From CAZVAR01 sp964625225 (lineage in GTDB: Bacteria > Pseudomonadota > Alphaproteobacteria > JAJUGE01): 55,673 bases of DNA. Position 1 is the stretch's first letter. The number at the start of each line of letters is the position of its first letter. The DNA lies in contig CAZVAR010000010.1 in NCBI GenBank assembly GCA_964625225.1, positions 1 through 55,673 of the forward strand, written 5' to 3'. Position numbers and translations under genes: made by a program. The notes under the pieces were generated by a model. It was not told the origin of the DNA. It was given only the letters and a program-made list of their open reading frames with translations, and did no database searches. Below, one piece after another: positions 33,268 to 42,257 of the stretch.

Positions 33268-33282
33268 GATGCGTCGCGCATC
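33268..33282. promoter_or_regulatory. Palindrome O2 upstream of the XRE-hyf operon
   Basis: GATGCG-TCG-CGCATC is a perfect 6-3-6 inverted repeat whose core fits the same pattern as O1 (ATGCR-N3-YGCAT). Its centre is 42 bases, about four helical turns, from that of O1. It overlaps the place where the -35 element of the putative promoter would lie, which has no good consensus match. Confidence 0.5.
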
Positions 33283-33493
33283 AACTGCGCGTCAAGGGGG
33301 CGATGGGATATCCGCGGTCAGCTAGCCATCACCCGGCATCGGGGTGTGGCATCGATTGGCCCGAACACGAACGCCGCGACATCATGGCCGATCAGGCTGG
33401 CGGCGGGCAAGCAAAGCCGTAATCGGTGCGAGACGGGCCCATGACCTGCAGACCGCCTCCGAACCGCGGCATCGAAATGATTGCGCTGAAGTA

Positions 33494-33529
33494 GATGGCC
33501 GCCTTCCTGAAGAGGGAAAGGCGGCCATC
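33494..33529 (-). terminator. Strong hairpin after the second TRAP binding-protein gene
   Basis: GATGGCCGCCTT (33494-33505) pairs perfectly with AAGGCGGCCATC (33518-33529), a 12-base stem with a 12-base loop, starting 5 bases beyond the stop codon of the minus-strand dctP-like gene. No T-run follows on either strand, so it may end transcription inefficiently or protect the mRNA 3' end. Confidence 0.6.
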
Positions 33530-33534
33530 CGGGG

Positions 33535-34668
33535 TTAATCCTGCATCGAGTAAGTGGCGGGATCGACTTTTGCGAAGACTTCGTCCCAGAGAATCGCCAT
33601 CATTTTTTCCTGGTCGTCACCGACCGGCTCCAACAGCGATTCGTACTTGCCATAAAGCTCCTTGTACTTATCGATGATCGGCTGCGCATCGTCGATGCCA
33701 TAGTCGGCCTTGGCGTTCTCGACGGTCTGGGCCAGATCCTTCTCGATGAATTCATTGAGAAGCTGCTGCAAGGCAGGGCTCGGCTCCGATATCGTGACGC
33801 CCTTCTTGCGCCCAAGCTCCAGGCCTTCCTTATCGCCTTCGACATACTCCCGGTTGGTAACCACGATCCCGGCAACCGCCGCCTTCATGAGAGCATGTCG
33901 CTCCTCGGTTGTCAGCCCCTGCCACCGACCGCGATTGAAGGCGAAGAGATTGACTGCACGGAAGGAGCCGAGCGGCAGCAACACCGTGTGCTTGGCCACG
34001 TCGCTGAGCCCGTGAGTCTTGAGACCGCCCGCAGCATAGATCGCGATATCGATCTGCCCCCGCTCCAGGGCCTCGTAGATGTCGGAGGACGGAACGTTCA
34101 CCGGCACGCCGCCCACGAACTCCGTCCAGCGGTCCCAAATGGGTCCACCGCTGCGAAACTTCTTACCCTTGAGAGCCTCCGGCGAATTGATGTCCTCTTT
34201 GCTGTGCAGCACGTAAGGGGGCGTGCTGTACCCGCCAAGATAAACGAGACCGGACTTCCGTACCTCCTCCTGGCAAGGCGGGCAGTGCAGCATCTGCAGC
34301 TCAGTCAGCGCAAACGACGCGGCAGCATTGTTGGTCCCGACCATCGACAGGTCGTTCAAAAGCTGCGCATACGGAAACTGCGCCGGGAAGTAAGTCAGGA
34401 CGATATGGCCGACATCCGCCACCCCGTCACGAACACCATCGAGTGTCGCTTTGGCCCCCAGCAGGGCACCACCGTAGAACACCCTGAATTTCAGGGAGCC
34501 GCCGGACTCTTTCTCGGCCACCTCGGCAAAGGTCTTGTAACCGACACTGTTCGGAAACTTCGGCGGCAACCAGTTGCTCGCCTTCAATTCGGTTGCTGCC
34601 TGCGCAGCCCCGGCCGAAAAGGCGAGCGCCCCTGCAACGAGGAGCGATGCTAAGGGCCGATGCTTCAT
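33535..34668 (-). CDS. TRAP transporter substrate-binding protein, DctP family (second copy)
   Basis: A 377-residue periplasmic binding protein with a Sec signal peptide ending near residue 24 (AQA-A). Family segments include EALKGKKFRSGG, SSDIYEALERGQIDIA and the C-terminal helical part. An unusual pair of cysteines, C129-P-P-C132, occurs in the first domain and could form a disulfide. GGAAGG lies a little before the ATG. No dctQ or dctM gene is nearby, so this too is an orphan. Its upstream region contains GGTCGGC (34714-34720) and GCCGACC (34744-34750), a possible leader hairpin. Confidence 0.88.
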   Translation of the reverse strand: MKHRPLASLLVAGALAFSAGAAQAATELKASNWLPPKFPNSVGYKTFAEVAEKESGGSLKFRVFYGGALLGAKATLDGVRDGVADVGHIVLTYFPAQFPYAQLLNDLSMVGTNNAAASFALTELQMLHCPPCQEEVRKSGLVYLGGYSTPPYVLHSKEDINSPEALKGKKFRSGGPIWDRWTEFVGGVPVNVPSSDIYEALERGQIDIAIYAAGGLKTHGLSDVAKHTVLLPLGSFRAVNLFAFNRGRWQGLTTEERHALMKAAVAGIVVTNREYVEGDKEGLELGRKKGVTISEPSPALQQLLNEFIEKDLAQTVENAKADYGIDDAQPIIDKYKELYGKYESLLEPVGDDQEKMMAILWDEVFAKVDPATYSMQD

Positions 34669-34827
34669 GGAATGGCTTCCTTCCTGCCGTGTCTCGGTAT
34701 TAGGAATTGGGCGGGTCGGCGAACGACAGTGCAGCCGCCATTTGCCGACCGGAGGAGCCGCATCCTAGTCGGCCGGCGCACCGGGCTGCAACCGCCTAGC
34801 CCTTTACTCGAATTGCGTCGAATAGGC

Positions 34828-34864
34828 GAACGGGCCGGCCCGCTGCATCGGTGCCGGCCCGTTC
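34828..34864 (-). terminator. Strong GC-rich hairpin after the DUF4167 gene
   Basis: GAACGGGCCGGC (34828-34839) pairs perfectly with GCCGGCCCGTTC (34853-34864), a 12-base stem with a 13-base loop, 25 bases beyond the stop codon of the minus-strand DUF4167 gene. There is no T-run. It probably marks the 3' end of the transcript. Confidence 0.55.
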
Positions 34865-34889
34865 GGGCGCCGAGGAGCAATAACCTCGT

Positions 34890-35786
34890 TCAAATCGGCG
34901 TCTGCTCGGTCCCTCCGGTGGAACCACCTTCGGTCGTCGCCTCGCCGGCATCCGCGCTAGCACGACGTCGCCGGGTCCGCGGACGCGGCTCGCCACCTTC
35001 TGCAGGGTCGCGGCGGCGGCGCGTCCGGACGGGCGCCTGATCGGCACCTTCGGTGGATGCCTCGGGGCTGACGGCCGCGGTCGGAGCAGCCGGCGCTTCC
35101 GCTGCAGGGGGAATCGCGCGCGTCTCCGGCCGCGGCGCGTCGACAACGGCCTCGGCACCATTGCCGTTGCCGTCCTGCGGACGCGCGCTACTCCCGCTCG
35201 ATGGCAGCCCGAGAAAATTAGGCAATGCATTCACCGACTCGCGCGGGAGAGTCGACCCGACGGCATCCCCGCTCCCGTCGCGAAACCGGCGCGGCATCAC
35301 ATCCGGGCTGCCATTGCCGAATTCGCGCCGCACGTAGGACGGTTCCCCATTGGCCCGATCACCGCCTTCGCGGCGCGATCCCGGGCCGCTGTCCGGCCGC
35401 GGCCCACCGGCGAACGGCACCTCATGTTCGGAGGATGTCGCTTCGCGACGCTGCCCGGAATCGACGCCGTCGTCCCCGTCGCGGATTTCGTCCTCACCCG
35501 GCATTCTCGGGCGGTTCTGCTGCTGATGCTGCGCCGCCCCTCCGTTGACATTCATGACTCTGAAATAGTGCTCAGCATGCTGGAGCAGGTTTTCGCCGAG
35601 TACTGTATCTCCAGAAGCCTGAGCATCGCGAGCCAAGGCAAGATACCGTTCGTAAATCTGGCTGGCTGTTCCGCGAATTCGACCCTCCGGCCCATTGCTG
35701 TCGAGTTGCTGGTTCCGGAACTGAGGATGGCGGCCCCGCGGATTACCGCGGCCGCGCGATCGACGCGTGTTCAAACCTTGCCTCAT
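34890..35786 (-). CDS. DUF4167 domain-containing protein
   Basis: A 298-residue protein typical of alphaproteobacteria. The conserved domain is at the N-terminus (about residues 1-80): a basic stretch (RRSRGRGNPRGRHPQ) followed by GTASQIYERYLALARDA and GENLLQHAEHYFRVMN. The rest is low-complexity, rich in Gly, Arg, Pro, Glu and Ala, and predicted to be disordered, with Arg-rich patches near the C-terminus that suggest RNA binding. The function is not known. It lies upstream of the TRAP gene and downstream of prmC-prfA, the usual alphaproteobacterial neighbours. Confidence 0.88.
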   Translation of the reverse strand: MRQGLNTRRSRGRGNPRGRHPQFRNQQLDSNGPEGRIRGTASQIYERYLALARDAQASGDTVLGENLLQHAEHYFRVMNVNGGAAQHQQQNRPRMPGEDEIRDGDDGVDSGQRREATSSEHEVPFAGGPRPDSGPGSRREGGDRANGEPSYVRREFGNGSPDVMPRRFRDGSGDAVGSTLPRESVNALPNFLGLPSSGSSARPQDGNGNGAEAVVDAPRPETRAIPPAAEAPAAPTAAVSPEASTEGADQAPVRTRRRRDPAEGGEPRPRTRRRRASADAGEATTEGGSTGGTEQTPI

Positions 35787-35978
35787 TCAGCACTGTTGTC
35801 GTTGCGTGGTCCTAGACTCCCGCCGTCTCCGGATGACCCGGAGTGATGCGCCGCGGATGCCGATCTAAGAGTTCGCAGCCTTGTAGGGAGTGGCCCAAGG
35901 CGCTCCCGCCCGCTTGCTGCAGGACGCACAGCCGAGCTAAAACCTAGTGGCTAACTCGGGCCTTGGAAACCCCTTTTT

Positions 35979-36860
35979 TCAGGGCCGTTCGAACTTTTGC
36001 GCGGCACGCGCAAGGACGCACCGCTCGATCCCGCCGAGATCGCGGTGAGTCTCGTGCACCCACAAACCCTCTTCGAATAGTCGCCGCACCGCATCCGCCT
36101 GTCCGGCACCGACCTCCACGACGGCTACTCCGCCGGGCCGCAGCAATCGGGAAATCTGCGGTATCAATATCCGATAGGCATCAAGACCATCCGGTCCGCC
36201 GCCCAACGCCAGACGCGGATCGTAACGGGCCACCTCCGGGGGCAGCCGGTCGATGTCGTCGTCCCGTACATAGGGTGGGTTCGACAGCACCAGATCGTAG
36301 CCGGAACCGAGCGGCGCCGCCCAATCGGCCACAACGAACCCGGCGCGATCTCCGAGCCCCAGCGCAACGGCGTTGCTCCGTGCCGTACGGCAGGCACCCT
36401 CGCTCGCATCGACCCCGATACCGAACGCGGCCGGAAGCTCGAAAAGCAGCGAAAGCAAGAGACAGCCCGTACCGGTACCGAGGTCGAGCAGCCGCAACGG
36501 CGCCTGCCGGTCAGCGATCGTGCCCAGTGCCGCTTCTACCAGCGTTTCACTGTCTGGCCGGGGGTCGAGCGTTTCCGGCGACAGCCGGAACGGAAGGCTC
36601 CAGAACTCGCGCCAACCGATGAGGCGCGAAGCCGGCTCACCGCGGCAACGCCGCGTGACGAGCTCCTCGAGTCGGGCCTCGGCATCGGCCTGCAATGACC
36701 GCTCGGGCCAGCCGACGATCGTCTCGGGCTGAATCCCCGCTGCCACCCCCACCAGCAGACGCGCCTCGCGGCGGGCCGCCGGCAGCCCCGCCGCCGCCAG
36801 TCGCTCCGCCGCCCGCATCGTCGCCTCGCCAAGTGTCATGACGGACCCGGCAGCGTTCAC
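35979..36860 (-). CDS. prmC: Peptide chain release factor N5-glutamine methyltransferase
   Basis: A 293-residue SAM-dependent enzyme that methylates the glutamine of the GGQ motif in release factors. The N-terminal helical domain is followed by the SAM motif LLDLGTGTG (about 124-132) and the catalytic NPPY (194-197). The start is a GTG at 36860 that overlaps the prfA stop (GTGA); an ATG at 36839 is possible but has no ribosome-binding site. The coupling to prfA, its substrate, is the classical arrangement. Confidence 0.94.
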   Translation of the reverse strand: MNAAGSVMTLGEATMRAAERLAAAGLPAARREARLLVGVAAGIQPETIVGWPERSLQADAEARLEELVTRRCRGEPASRLIGWREFWSLPFRLSPETLDPRPDSETLVEAALGTIADRQAPLRLLDLGTGTGCLLLSLLFELPAAFGIGVDASEGACRTARSNAVALGLGDRAGFVVADWAAPLGSGYDLVLSNPPYVRDDDIDRLPPEVARYDPRLALGGGPDGLDAYRILIPQISRLLRPGGVAVVEVGAGQADAVRRLFEEGLWVHETHRDLGGIERCVLARAAQKFERP

Positions 36861-37930
36861 TCCATGGAGGCGAGCGCCGCCGCCTGATCCTCGGCCATCA
36901 GCGCTTCGATGATCTCGTCGAGCGCCTCACCCGTCATGACCTTCTCGATCTTGTAAAGAGTGAGGTTGATGCGGTGATCGGTGACCCGGCCCTGGGGAAA
37001 GTTGTATGTGCGGATTCGCTCGGACCGGTCCCCGCTACCTACCTGACTCCGACGTGCTGCAGCGCGCTCCGCGGCCTGGGCGCCGCGCTGCAGGTCGTAG
37101 AGGCGTGCACGCAGCACCTTGAGGGCCTTCGCCTTATTCTTGTGTTGCGACTTTTCGTCCTGCTGGCTGACAACGATCCCGGTCGGGATATGGGTAATGC
37201 GCACCGCGCTGTCGGTCGTGTTGACGTGCTGCCCCCCGGCGCCGCTCGAGCGGAATACGTCGATACGCAGGTCCTTTTCTTCGATGTTCACGTCCACCTC
37301 TTCCGCCTCCGGCAGGACCGCAACGGTTGCGGCCGAGGTGTGAATGCGCCCGCCGGTCTCGGTCTGCGGCACCCGCTGCACGCGGTGAACGCCGGACTCG
37401 AACTTCAGCCGGGCGAACACGTTGCGCCCGCTGATGCTGGCGCTCGCCTCCTTGCAGCCGCCGAGGTCGGTTTCGGCGATGTTCAAGATCTCGAAGCGCC
37501 AGCCCTGGAGCTCCGCGTAGCGCTGATACATGCGGAACAGTTCGGCAGCGAACAGTGCCGCCTCCTCACCACCGGTGCCGGCCCGCACTTCCAGGATGGC
37601 GTTCTTCGCGTCCGCTTCGTCCCGGGGCAGCAACATGATCCTGAGCTCACGCTCGAGCGTCCGCAACTTCCTACGAAGCTGCTCGTACTCGTCCTCGGCG
37701 AGTCCACGCATGTCCGGATCGATGGCCGCATCGTGCATCATCGCCTCGACCTCGGCGATCTCCGCCTGCATCTTACGCAGACTCTGCACGCCCTCCGCGA
37801 CCGGCGTGATCTCGGAGAGCTCCTTAGACATCTTGGCAAGCTCCGCCGGCTTCAGCGACTCGCTACCGAGCCGATCGCGCAGCTCGTGATAGCGGTCGAG
37901 GACGGTGGCGAGCTTGGCGTCGAGGTTCAT
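36857..37930 (-). CDS. prfA: Peptide chain release factor 1
   Basis: A 357-residue class I release factor that reads UAA and UAG. The stop-codon recognition loop has the RF1-type PQT (188-190; RF2 would have SPF) and the peptidyl-hydrolysis motif is GGQ (232-234) in GAGGQHVNTT. Length and both termini are normal. prmC follows with a four-base overlap. The 368 bases upstream contain its promoter, which I could not place. Confidence 0.96.
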   Translation of the reverse strand: MNLDAKLATVLDRYHELRDRLGSESLKPAELAKMSKELSEITPVAEGVQSLRKMQAEIAEVEAMMHDAAIDPDMRGLAEDEYEQLRRKLRTLERELRIMLLPRDEADAKNAILEVRAGTGGEEAALFAAELFRMYQRYAELQGWRFEILNIAETDLGGCKEASASISGRNVFARLKFESGVHRVQRVPQTETGGRIHTSAATVAVLPEAEEVDVNIEEKDLRIDVFRSSGAGGQHVNTTDSAVRITHIPTGIVVSQQDEKSQHKNKAKALKVLRARLYDLQRGAQAAERAAARRSQVGSGDRSERIRTYNFPQGRVTDHRINLTLYKIEKVMTGEALDEIIEALMAEDQAAALASME

Positions 37931-38298
37931 GGACAGGTTAAGAAGACTCTTGCGGCGATAACGGCCCGGTTTACCCGGTCATCGATGCTTGATCAGGGAA
38001 GCTCCGCGAACAGATCCGTCCTGCTCTCCAGCTTGATAAACTTGATCGCTCATGTCCGATTCTGGCGTTCGATGGCTATTCCGCGTTGCGCGATGCAACG
38101 CAACGCGGCGAACCACTCGAACCGATCTACCCGGATCACGCCCCGACCGTCCCACCGGCCGAAGTCGTTCCGATGTCCACATATGCAGCGCGCCGGCCCG
38201 CCGCTGCGCCGGTACGGAACGTTGCATCTTGCGATCGTCGAACATGTAGCGATTGAAGGTGGCCGTAGCAACGGGACGGATGATTTCCTAAGGGAAGT
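37931..38298. other. Intergenic region between hisS and prfA
   Basis: These 368 bases lie between the 3' end of hisS and the 5' end of prfA, both on the minus strand. They must contain the prfA promoter and a hisS terminator, but no element stands out. Short frames on both strands look like shadows. Confidence 0.45.
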
Positions 38299-39588
38299 CT
38301 AACACTCGGCGTCAAGCCCGGACGGGTTGCAGGAACAAGGCTGCTGTTGGAATGCCGCCATGCGCTCCTCTACCCGCTCCAGCGGCACCTCTTCCTGCGT
38401 GCCGCTATCCATGTCGCGAAGCGTCGCCATATCGCGCGCGAGTTCTTCCTCGCCGAGGATCAATGCGGCACGGGCGTTGGCGCGGGCGGCGCGGGTCATG
38501 CGTCGTTTCAGATTCCCGCCGAAGCCGAACTCGACCGTGAACCCCTTGCGCCGCAATCGGTGCGCCAGCCGCTGTGCCGCGCTCTCGGCGGACTGGCCTA
38601 CCGGGATCACGGCAATCGGCCGTGGTGGCGCAGGAGCATCGGTCAGCAGCATCGCTAGCCGCTCGATGCCGGCGGCCCAGCCAATGCCGGGCGTATCCGG
38701 GCCGCCCATCGACCCGATCAGCCCGTCATAGCGGCCGCCCGCCAGCACGGTACCCTGGGCCCCGAGCGCATCGGTCGTGAACTCGAACGCCGTATGCGTG
38801 TAGTAGTCGAGCCCACGCACCAGACGCTCGTTGACGACGTAGGCGACGCCGAGATTGTCGAGCCCGGCGCGCACCGCGGCGAAGAAATCCTGTGATTCCG
38901 CATTGAGATAGTCGGAGAATTGCGGAGCTTCAGCCACCAGCCGACGATCGCCCTCGTCTTTGCTATCGAGGATGCGCAGGGGATTGCGCTCCAGGCGTTG
39001 CCGGCTGTCCTCCGACAATTCGTCCCGATGGGCGGAGAAATAGGTTACCAACGCCGCTCGATACGCCTGCCGGCTCGGTAAGTCACCCAGCGTGTTGAGC
39101 TCGAGCGTGATTCGCCCTGAGAGCCCCAGCGTCTCCAAAATATGTGCGCCGAGAGCGATCACCTCGATATCGGCTTGCGGCCCGGCGACACCCAGCAATT
39201 CGATTCCGATCTGGTGGAACTGGCGTTGCCGCCCCTTCTGGGGTCGCTCGTATCGGAACATGGGACCTGAATAAAAGAACTTGAGCGGCAAGCTCTGTGC
39301 CAGTCCACCAGAGATGAAGGCACGGGCCACCCCGGCAGTCCCTTCCGGCCGCAAGGTAATCGATTCACCCCCCTTGTCCTCGAAACTATACATCTCCTTG
39401 GTAACGATGTCTGAAGTATCACCGAGAGTTCGGGCGAATACCTCGGTGAACTCGAAAATCGGGGTTATGATCTCGCCATAGCCATAGCGCTCGGCGATTT
39501 CGCGCGCGGTCTCGATTACCCGCCGGTGCCGGCGCGCCTCGTCGGGCAGCAGATCGCGGGTCCCGCGGACGGGCTGTAAGGCGGCCAA
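38299..39588 (-). CDS. hisS: Histidine--tRNA ligase
   Basis: A 429-residue class II aminoacyl-tRNA synthetase. Visible are the N-terminal PVRGTRDLLPDEARR, motif 2 near SGPMFRYERPQKGR, the histidine-binding segments RGLDYYTHTAFEF and LAGGRYDGLIG, and the C-terminal anticodon-binding domain from about residue 325. The last residues (CSCNPSGLDAEC) are unusually Cys-rich. It begins 15 bases after the ispG stop on the same strand, so it is probably co-transcribed with ispG. Confidence 0.96.
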   Translation of the reverse strand: MAALQPVRGTRDLLPDEARRHRRVIETAREIAERYGYGEIITPIFEFTEVFARTLGDTSDIVTKEMYSFEDKGGESITLRPEGTAGVARAFISGGLAQSLPLKFFYSGPMFRYERPQKGRQRQFHQIGIELLGVAGPQADIEVIALGAHILETLGLSGRITLELNTLGDLPSRQAYRAALVTYFSAHRDELSEDSRQRLERNPLRILDSKDEGDRRLVAEAPQFSDYLNAESQDFFAAVRAGLDNLGVAYVVNERLVRGLDYYTHTAFEFTTDALGAQGTVLAGGRYDGLIGSMGGPDTPGIGWAAGIERLAMLLTDAPAPPRPIAVIPVGQSAESAAQRLAHRLRRKGFTVEFGFGGNLKRRMTRAARANARAALILGEEELARDMATLRDMDSGTQEEVPLERVEERMAAFQQQPCSCNPSGLDAEC

Positions 39589-39603
39589 TGAAGGCTCCGA
39601 GAA

Positions 39604-40752
39604 TTAGGAAACGAGAGCGGGTTCGGCGGCGAGCGCGCCACCACCGGACGCGGCGCGCTCGGCGTCGAGCTCGGCGGCCCTGCGCTCGATGACCGATACC
39701 AGGTGGTCGACCAGCTTCTCGTCCCGGATCTTATGGTCGGGCAGGCCGGCGACGTAGATCATGTGGGTGCCCTTACCGCCGCCGGTCAGCCCGACGTCGG
39801 TCTCGCGCGCCTCGCCCGGCCCGTTGACGACGCAGCCGATCACCGACACCGTCATCGGCGTCGTGATGTGGGCAAGCCGCCGCTCCAACAGCTCCACCGT
39901 GCGGATCACGTCGAATTGCTGTCGTGCGCAGGAGGGACAGGAAATCACGTTGACGCCCCGATGACGCAGGTTGAGCGCCTTCAGCAGCTCGAATCCGACC
40001 CTGACCTCCTCGACAGGGTCGGCCGAAAGGGATACGCGGATCGTGTCGCCGATGCCCGACCAGAGCAGCATGCCGAGTCCCACCGACGACTTCACCGTGC
40101 CGGTGCGCAATCCGCCCGCCTCGGTCACTCCGATATGCAGCGGATAATCGCACGCCTCGGCCAGCCCTTGATAGGCCGCCACCGCGAGGAACACATCGGA
40201 CGCCTTGACGCTGATCTTGAACTCGAAGAAGTCGTTGTCCTCGAGAATCCGGGCATGGTTGAGCGCGCTTTCGACCATGGCCTCGGGACAAGGTTCCCCA
40301 TACCGCTCCAGCAGGTCGCGCTCCAGGCTGCCGGCATTCACGCCGATCCGCATCGAGCAACCATGATCCTTGGCCGCCTTGATCACTTCGCGCACCCGAT
40401 CCGCCGAGCCGATATTACCGGGGTTGATGCGCAGACACGCCGCGCCGGCTTCTGCGGCCTCGATCGCCCGACGATAGTGGAAGTGGATATCGGCAACGAT
40501 CGGCACCGGTACCGCTCGCACGATCGACTTCAGGGCCCGCGTCGAAGCTTCGTCGGGGCACGAGACGCGCACGATGTCGGCCCCGGCCTCCGCAGCGGCG
40601 CGGATCTGCCGGATGGTCGCCTCGACATCCTCGGTCAGCGTGTTGGTCATGGTCTGTACGCTGATCGGCGAACCGCCGCCGACAGCGACGCGGCCAACCT
40701 GGATCTGCCGGCACTTACGACGCTGTATCTCGCGATAGGGGCGCAGGCTCAT
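39604..40752 (-). CDS. ispG: 4-hydroxy-3-methylbut-2-en-1-yl diphosphate synthase
   Basis: A 382-residue iron-sulfur enzyme of the non-mevalonate isoprenoid pathway, converting MEcPP to HMBPP. The TIM-barrel N-terminal part has VADIHFHYRRAIEAAEAG and INPGNIG; the [4Fe-4S] ligands are in NVISCPSCARQ and GCVVNGPGEA. The frame runs further upstream, but GAGGTGACA directly before the ATG at 40752 and the family N-terminus (RRKCRQIQVG) fix the start. It lies between rodZ and hisS, a common arrangement. Confidence 0.96.
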   Translation of the reverse strand: MSLRPYREIQRRKCRQIQVGRVAVGGGSPISVQTMTNTLTEDVEATIRQIRAAAEAGADIVRVSCPDEASTRALKSIVRAVPVPIVADIHFHYRRAIEAAEAGAACLRINPGNIGSADRVREVIKAAKDHGCSMRIGVNAGSLERDLLERYGEPCPEAMVESALNHARILEDNDFFEFKISVKASDVFLAVAAYQGLAEACDYPLHIGVTEAGGLRTGTVKSSVGLGMLLWSGIGDTIRVSLSADPVEEVRVGFELLKALNLRHRGVNVISCPSCARQQFDVIRTVELLERRLAHITTPMTVSVIGCVVNGPGEARETDVGLTGGGKGTHMIYVAGLPDHKIRDEKLVDHLVSVIERRAAELDAERAASGGGALAAEPALVS

Positions 40753-40837
40753 TGTCACCTCGTCCGGTCGGTTCCGCTGATATAGCGGGGCCCGGAGCGG
40801 ATATGAAGGCCACTCCCCCGAAGCCGACCGCTTCCGG

Positions 40838-42124
40838 TCAATTGCGGGCCGTGGCCGTGCCCGCAATCAGCCGCGAAGCGTCCAGGGCAATGTCCCGGAT
40901 AACGGCGCCGCGTGGCCCCAGCCGTGGGGCGATGGCGCCGCCGACCATCACTTCGAGCCCGCCCGCATTCCCGGTCGTCAGCCGCAATTCGGGACGCTGC
41001 GGGACCGTGTAGCTGTCGCCCGCCTTCAGCAGCCGGCCGTGAACGACCTCACCGTCGGCCGAGCGTATCTCGATCCAGCTTGGCTCCACGGCACGCAACA
41101 CGATCGGCCCTGCGACCTCGGATCCGCGCAACCATCCGAGCCCGCGTCCGGACACTTCCGCTGCCTGCACCGGCGCTGCACCTCTCATAACCGGAGCGGG
41201 AAGCGCCAAGTCCACCGGCATGCGGCTCCGGAAGCTGCCGATCATAGCGGCCGAGGGCAGCGGCGGCGGTGCCGTATGCGCGATGCTGTTCTCCCGGTCC
41301 GCCTGCGGCCTTGCCGGCCCGGGTTCCTGATCACTGAACCGCGAATTCCCGGCCGACGGCGCCCGCTCGGTGGCATGACCTGGACTGGCCGGCGCACCAG
41401 TAGCGGGACCGGATGCCATGGGGCGGGCGACGGGACTCGAAACGGTGGTCTCGGCCCGTGGGTCGCGCTGCTGTTGATGCGGCTCGGCCGCGTTGCCCGG
41501 GATCGTTGCTCGTTGCAAAGCAGCCGTAGCCGGGGCAGCGGGTACGGTGACCAGCGCCATCGGGGCAGGCGGTTGCGGTGCAGGCAGGGCCGCCAGCTCC
41601 ACCGGCTTAGAGGCCGATGTCTCGACGGTCTCCACGATCGGCGGCGCGCCGGTTACCGCTTCGCGCCGAACATGATGTTGCGCCGTCTGAAAGTACCAGA
41701 CGCCATAGACGGCAATCAGGGCGCAAACGGAGAAGGAGACGAGTGCACCTCCTGGGATACTCCGCTCCGCCGGCGGCTCCGGGAAAACCAACACCGGCTG
41801 ATCGGGCACATGGGCCATTTCTGCCCGTAGCCGCCCCAATACCGCCTCGACGTTCACCTCCAGCAGCTCGGCATAGGAGCGGACGAAGCCGAGGACATAG
41901 GGCCTGCCTGGTAGACTATCGAACTGCCCGCTCTCGATCGCCTCCAAATAGGCCAGACGAATACGCAATGCTCCGGAAACCTGGGCCAGGCTCCAGCCTC
42001 GCCCCTCGCGCCAGCGTCGCAGGAATGAGCCTACCCTCTCACCCTCTAACGGCGCGCTGCTGAAGGATGCACGACGCTCGTCCACGGTCCAGATCTTGTT
42101 CAGAGTGTGGTGTGATTCCGCCAT
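40838..42124 (-). CDS. rodZ: RodZ-like helix-turn-helix membrane protein
   Basis: A 428-residue bitopic inner-membrane protein resembling RodZ, which links the MreB cytoskeleton to the envelope in rod-shaped cells. An N-terminal HTH_25 domain (about 28-95) has VGSFLRRWREGRGWSLAQVS and LPGRPYVLGFVRSYAELL. One membrane helix lies at about 127-145, followed by a long Pro/Ala-rich periplasmic linker and a C-terminal DUF4115 domain beginning near WLRGSEVAGPIVLRA. The frame opens five codons earlier; MAESHHTLNK is the likely start. The 85-base gap to ispG may hold a promoter. Confidence 0.87.
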   Translation of the reverse strand: MAESHHTLNKIWTVDERRASFSSAPLEGERVGSFLRRWREGRGWSLAQVSGALRIRLAYLEAIESGQFDSLPGRPYVLGFVRSYAELLEVNVEAVLGRLRAEMAHVPDQPVLVFPEPPAERSIPGGALVSFSVCALIAVYGVWYFQTAQHHVRREAVTGAPPIVETVETSASKPVELAALPAPQPPAPMALVTVPAAPATAALQRATIPGNAAEPHQQQRDPRAETTVSSPVARPMASGPATGAPASPGHATERAPSAGNSRFSDQEPGPARPQADRENSIAHTAPPPLPSAAMIGSFRSRMPVDLALPAPVMRGAAPVQAAEVSGRGLGWLRGSEVAGPIVLRAVEPSWIEIRSADGEVVHGRLLKAGDSYTVPQRPELRLTTGNAGGLEVMVGGAIAPRLGPRGAVIRDIALDASRLIAGTATARN

Positions 42125-42257
42125 CCGCGTATCGAACAAACCCCCACGCAGCGCGGTTCCCCTTTCGGAGCGCCGCCGGATCAGCCCCCCAAGGCGGTTC
42201 GGACAGTTCGGTTTTAGCGACAGAGACGTTAACGATCAACGTATTGTGTGGCGGATT

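Noticed and set aside
36974..38302. A 442-codon plus-strand open frame antisense to prfA
   Set aside because: Shadow of prfA running into a gap; no recognisable protein.
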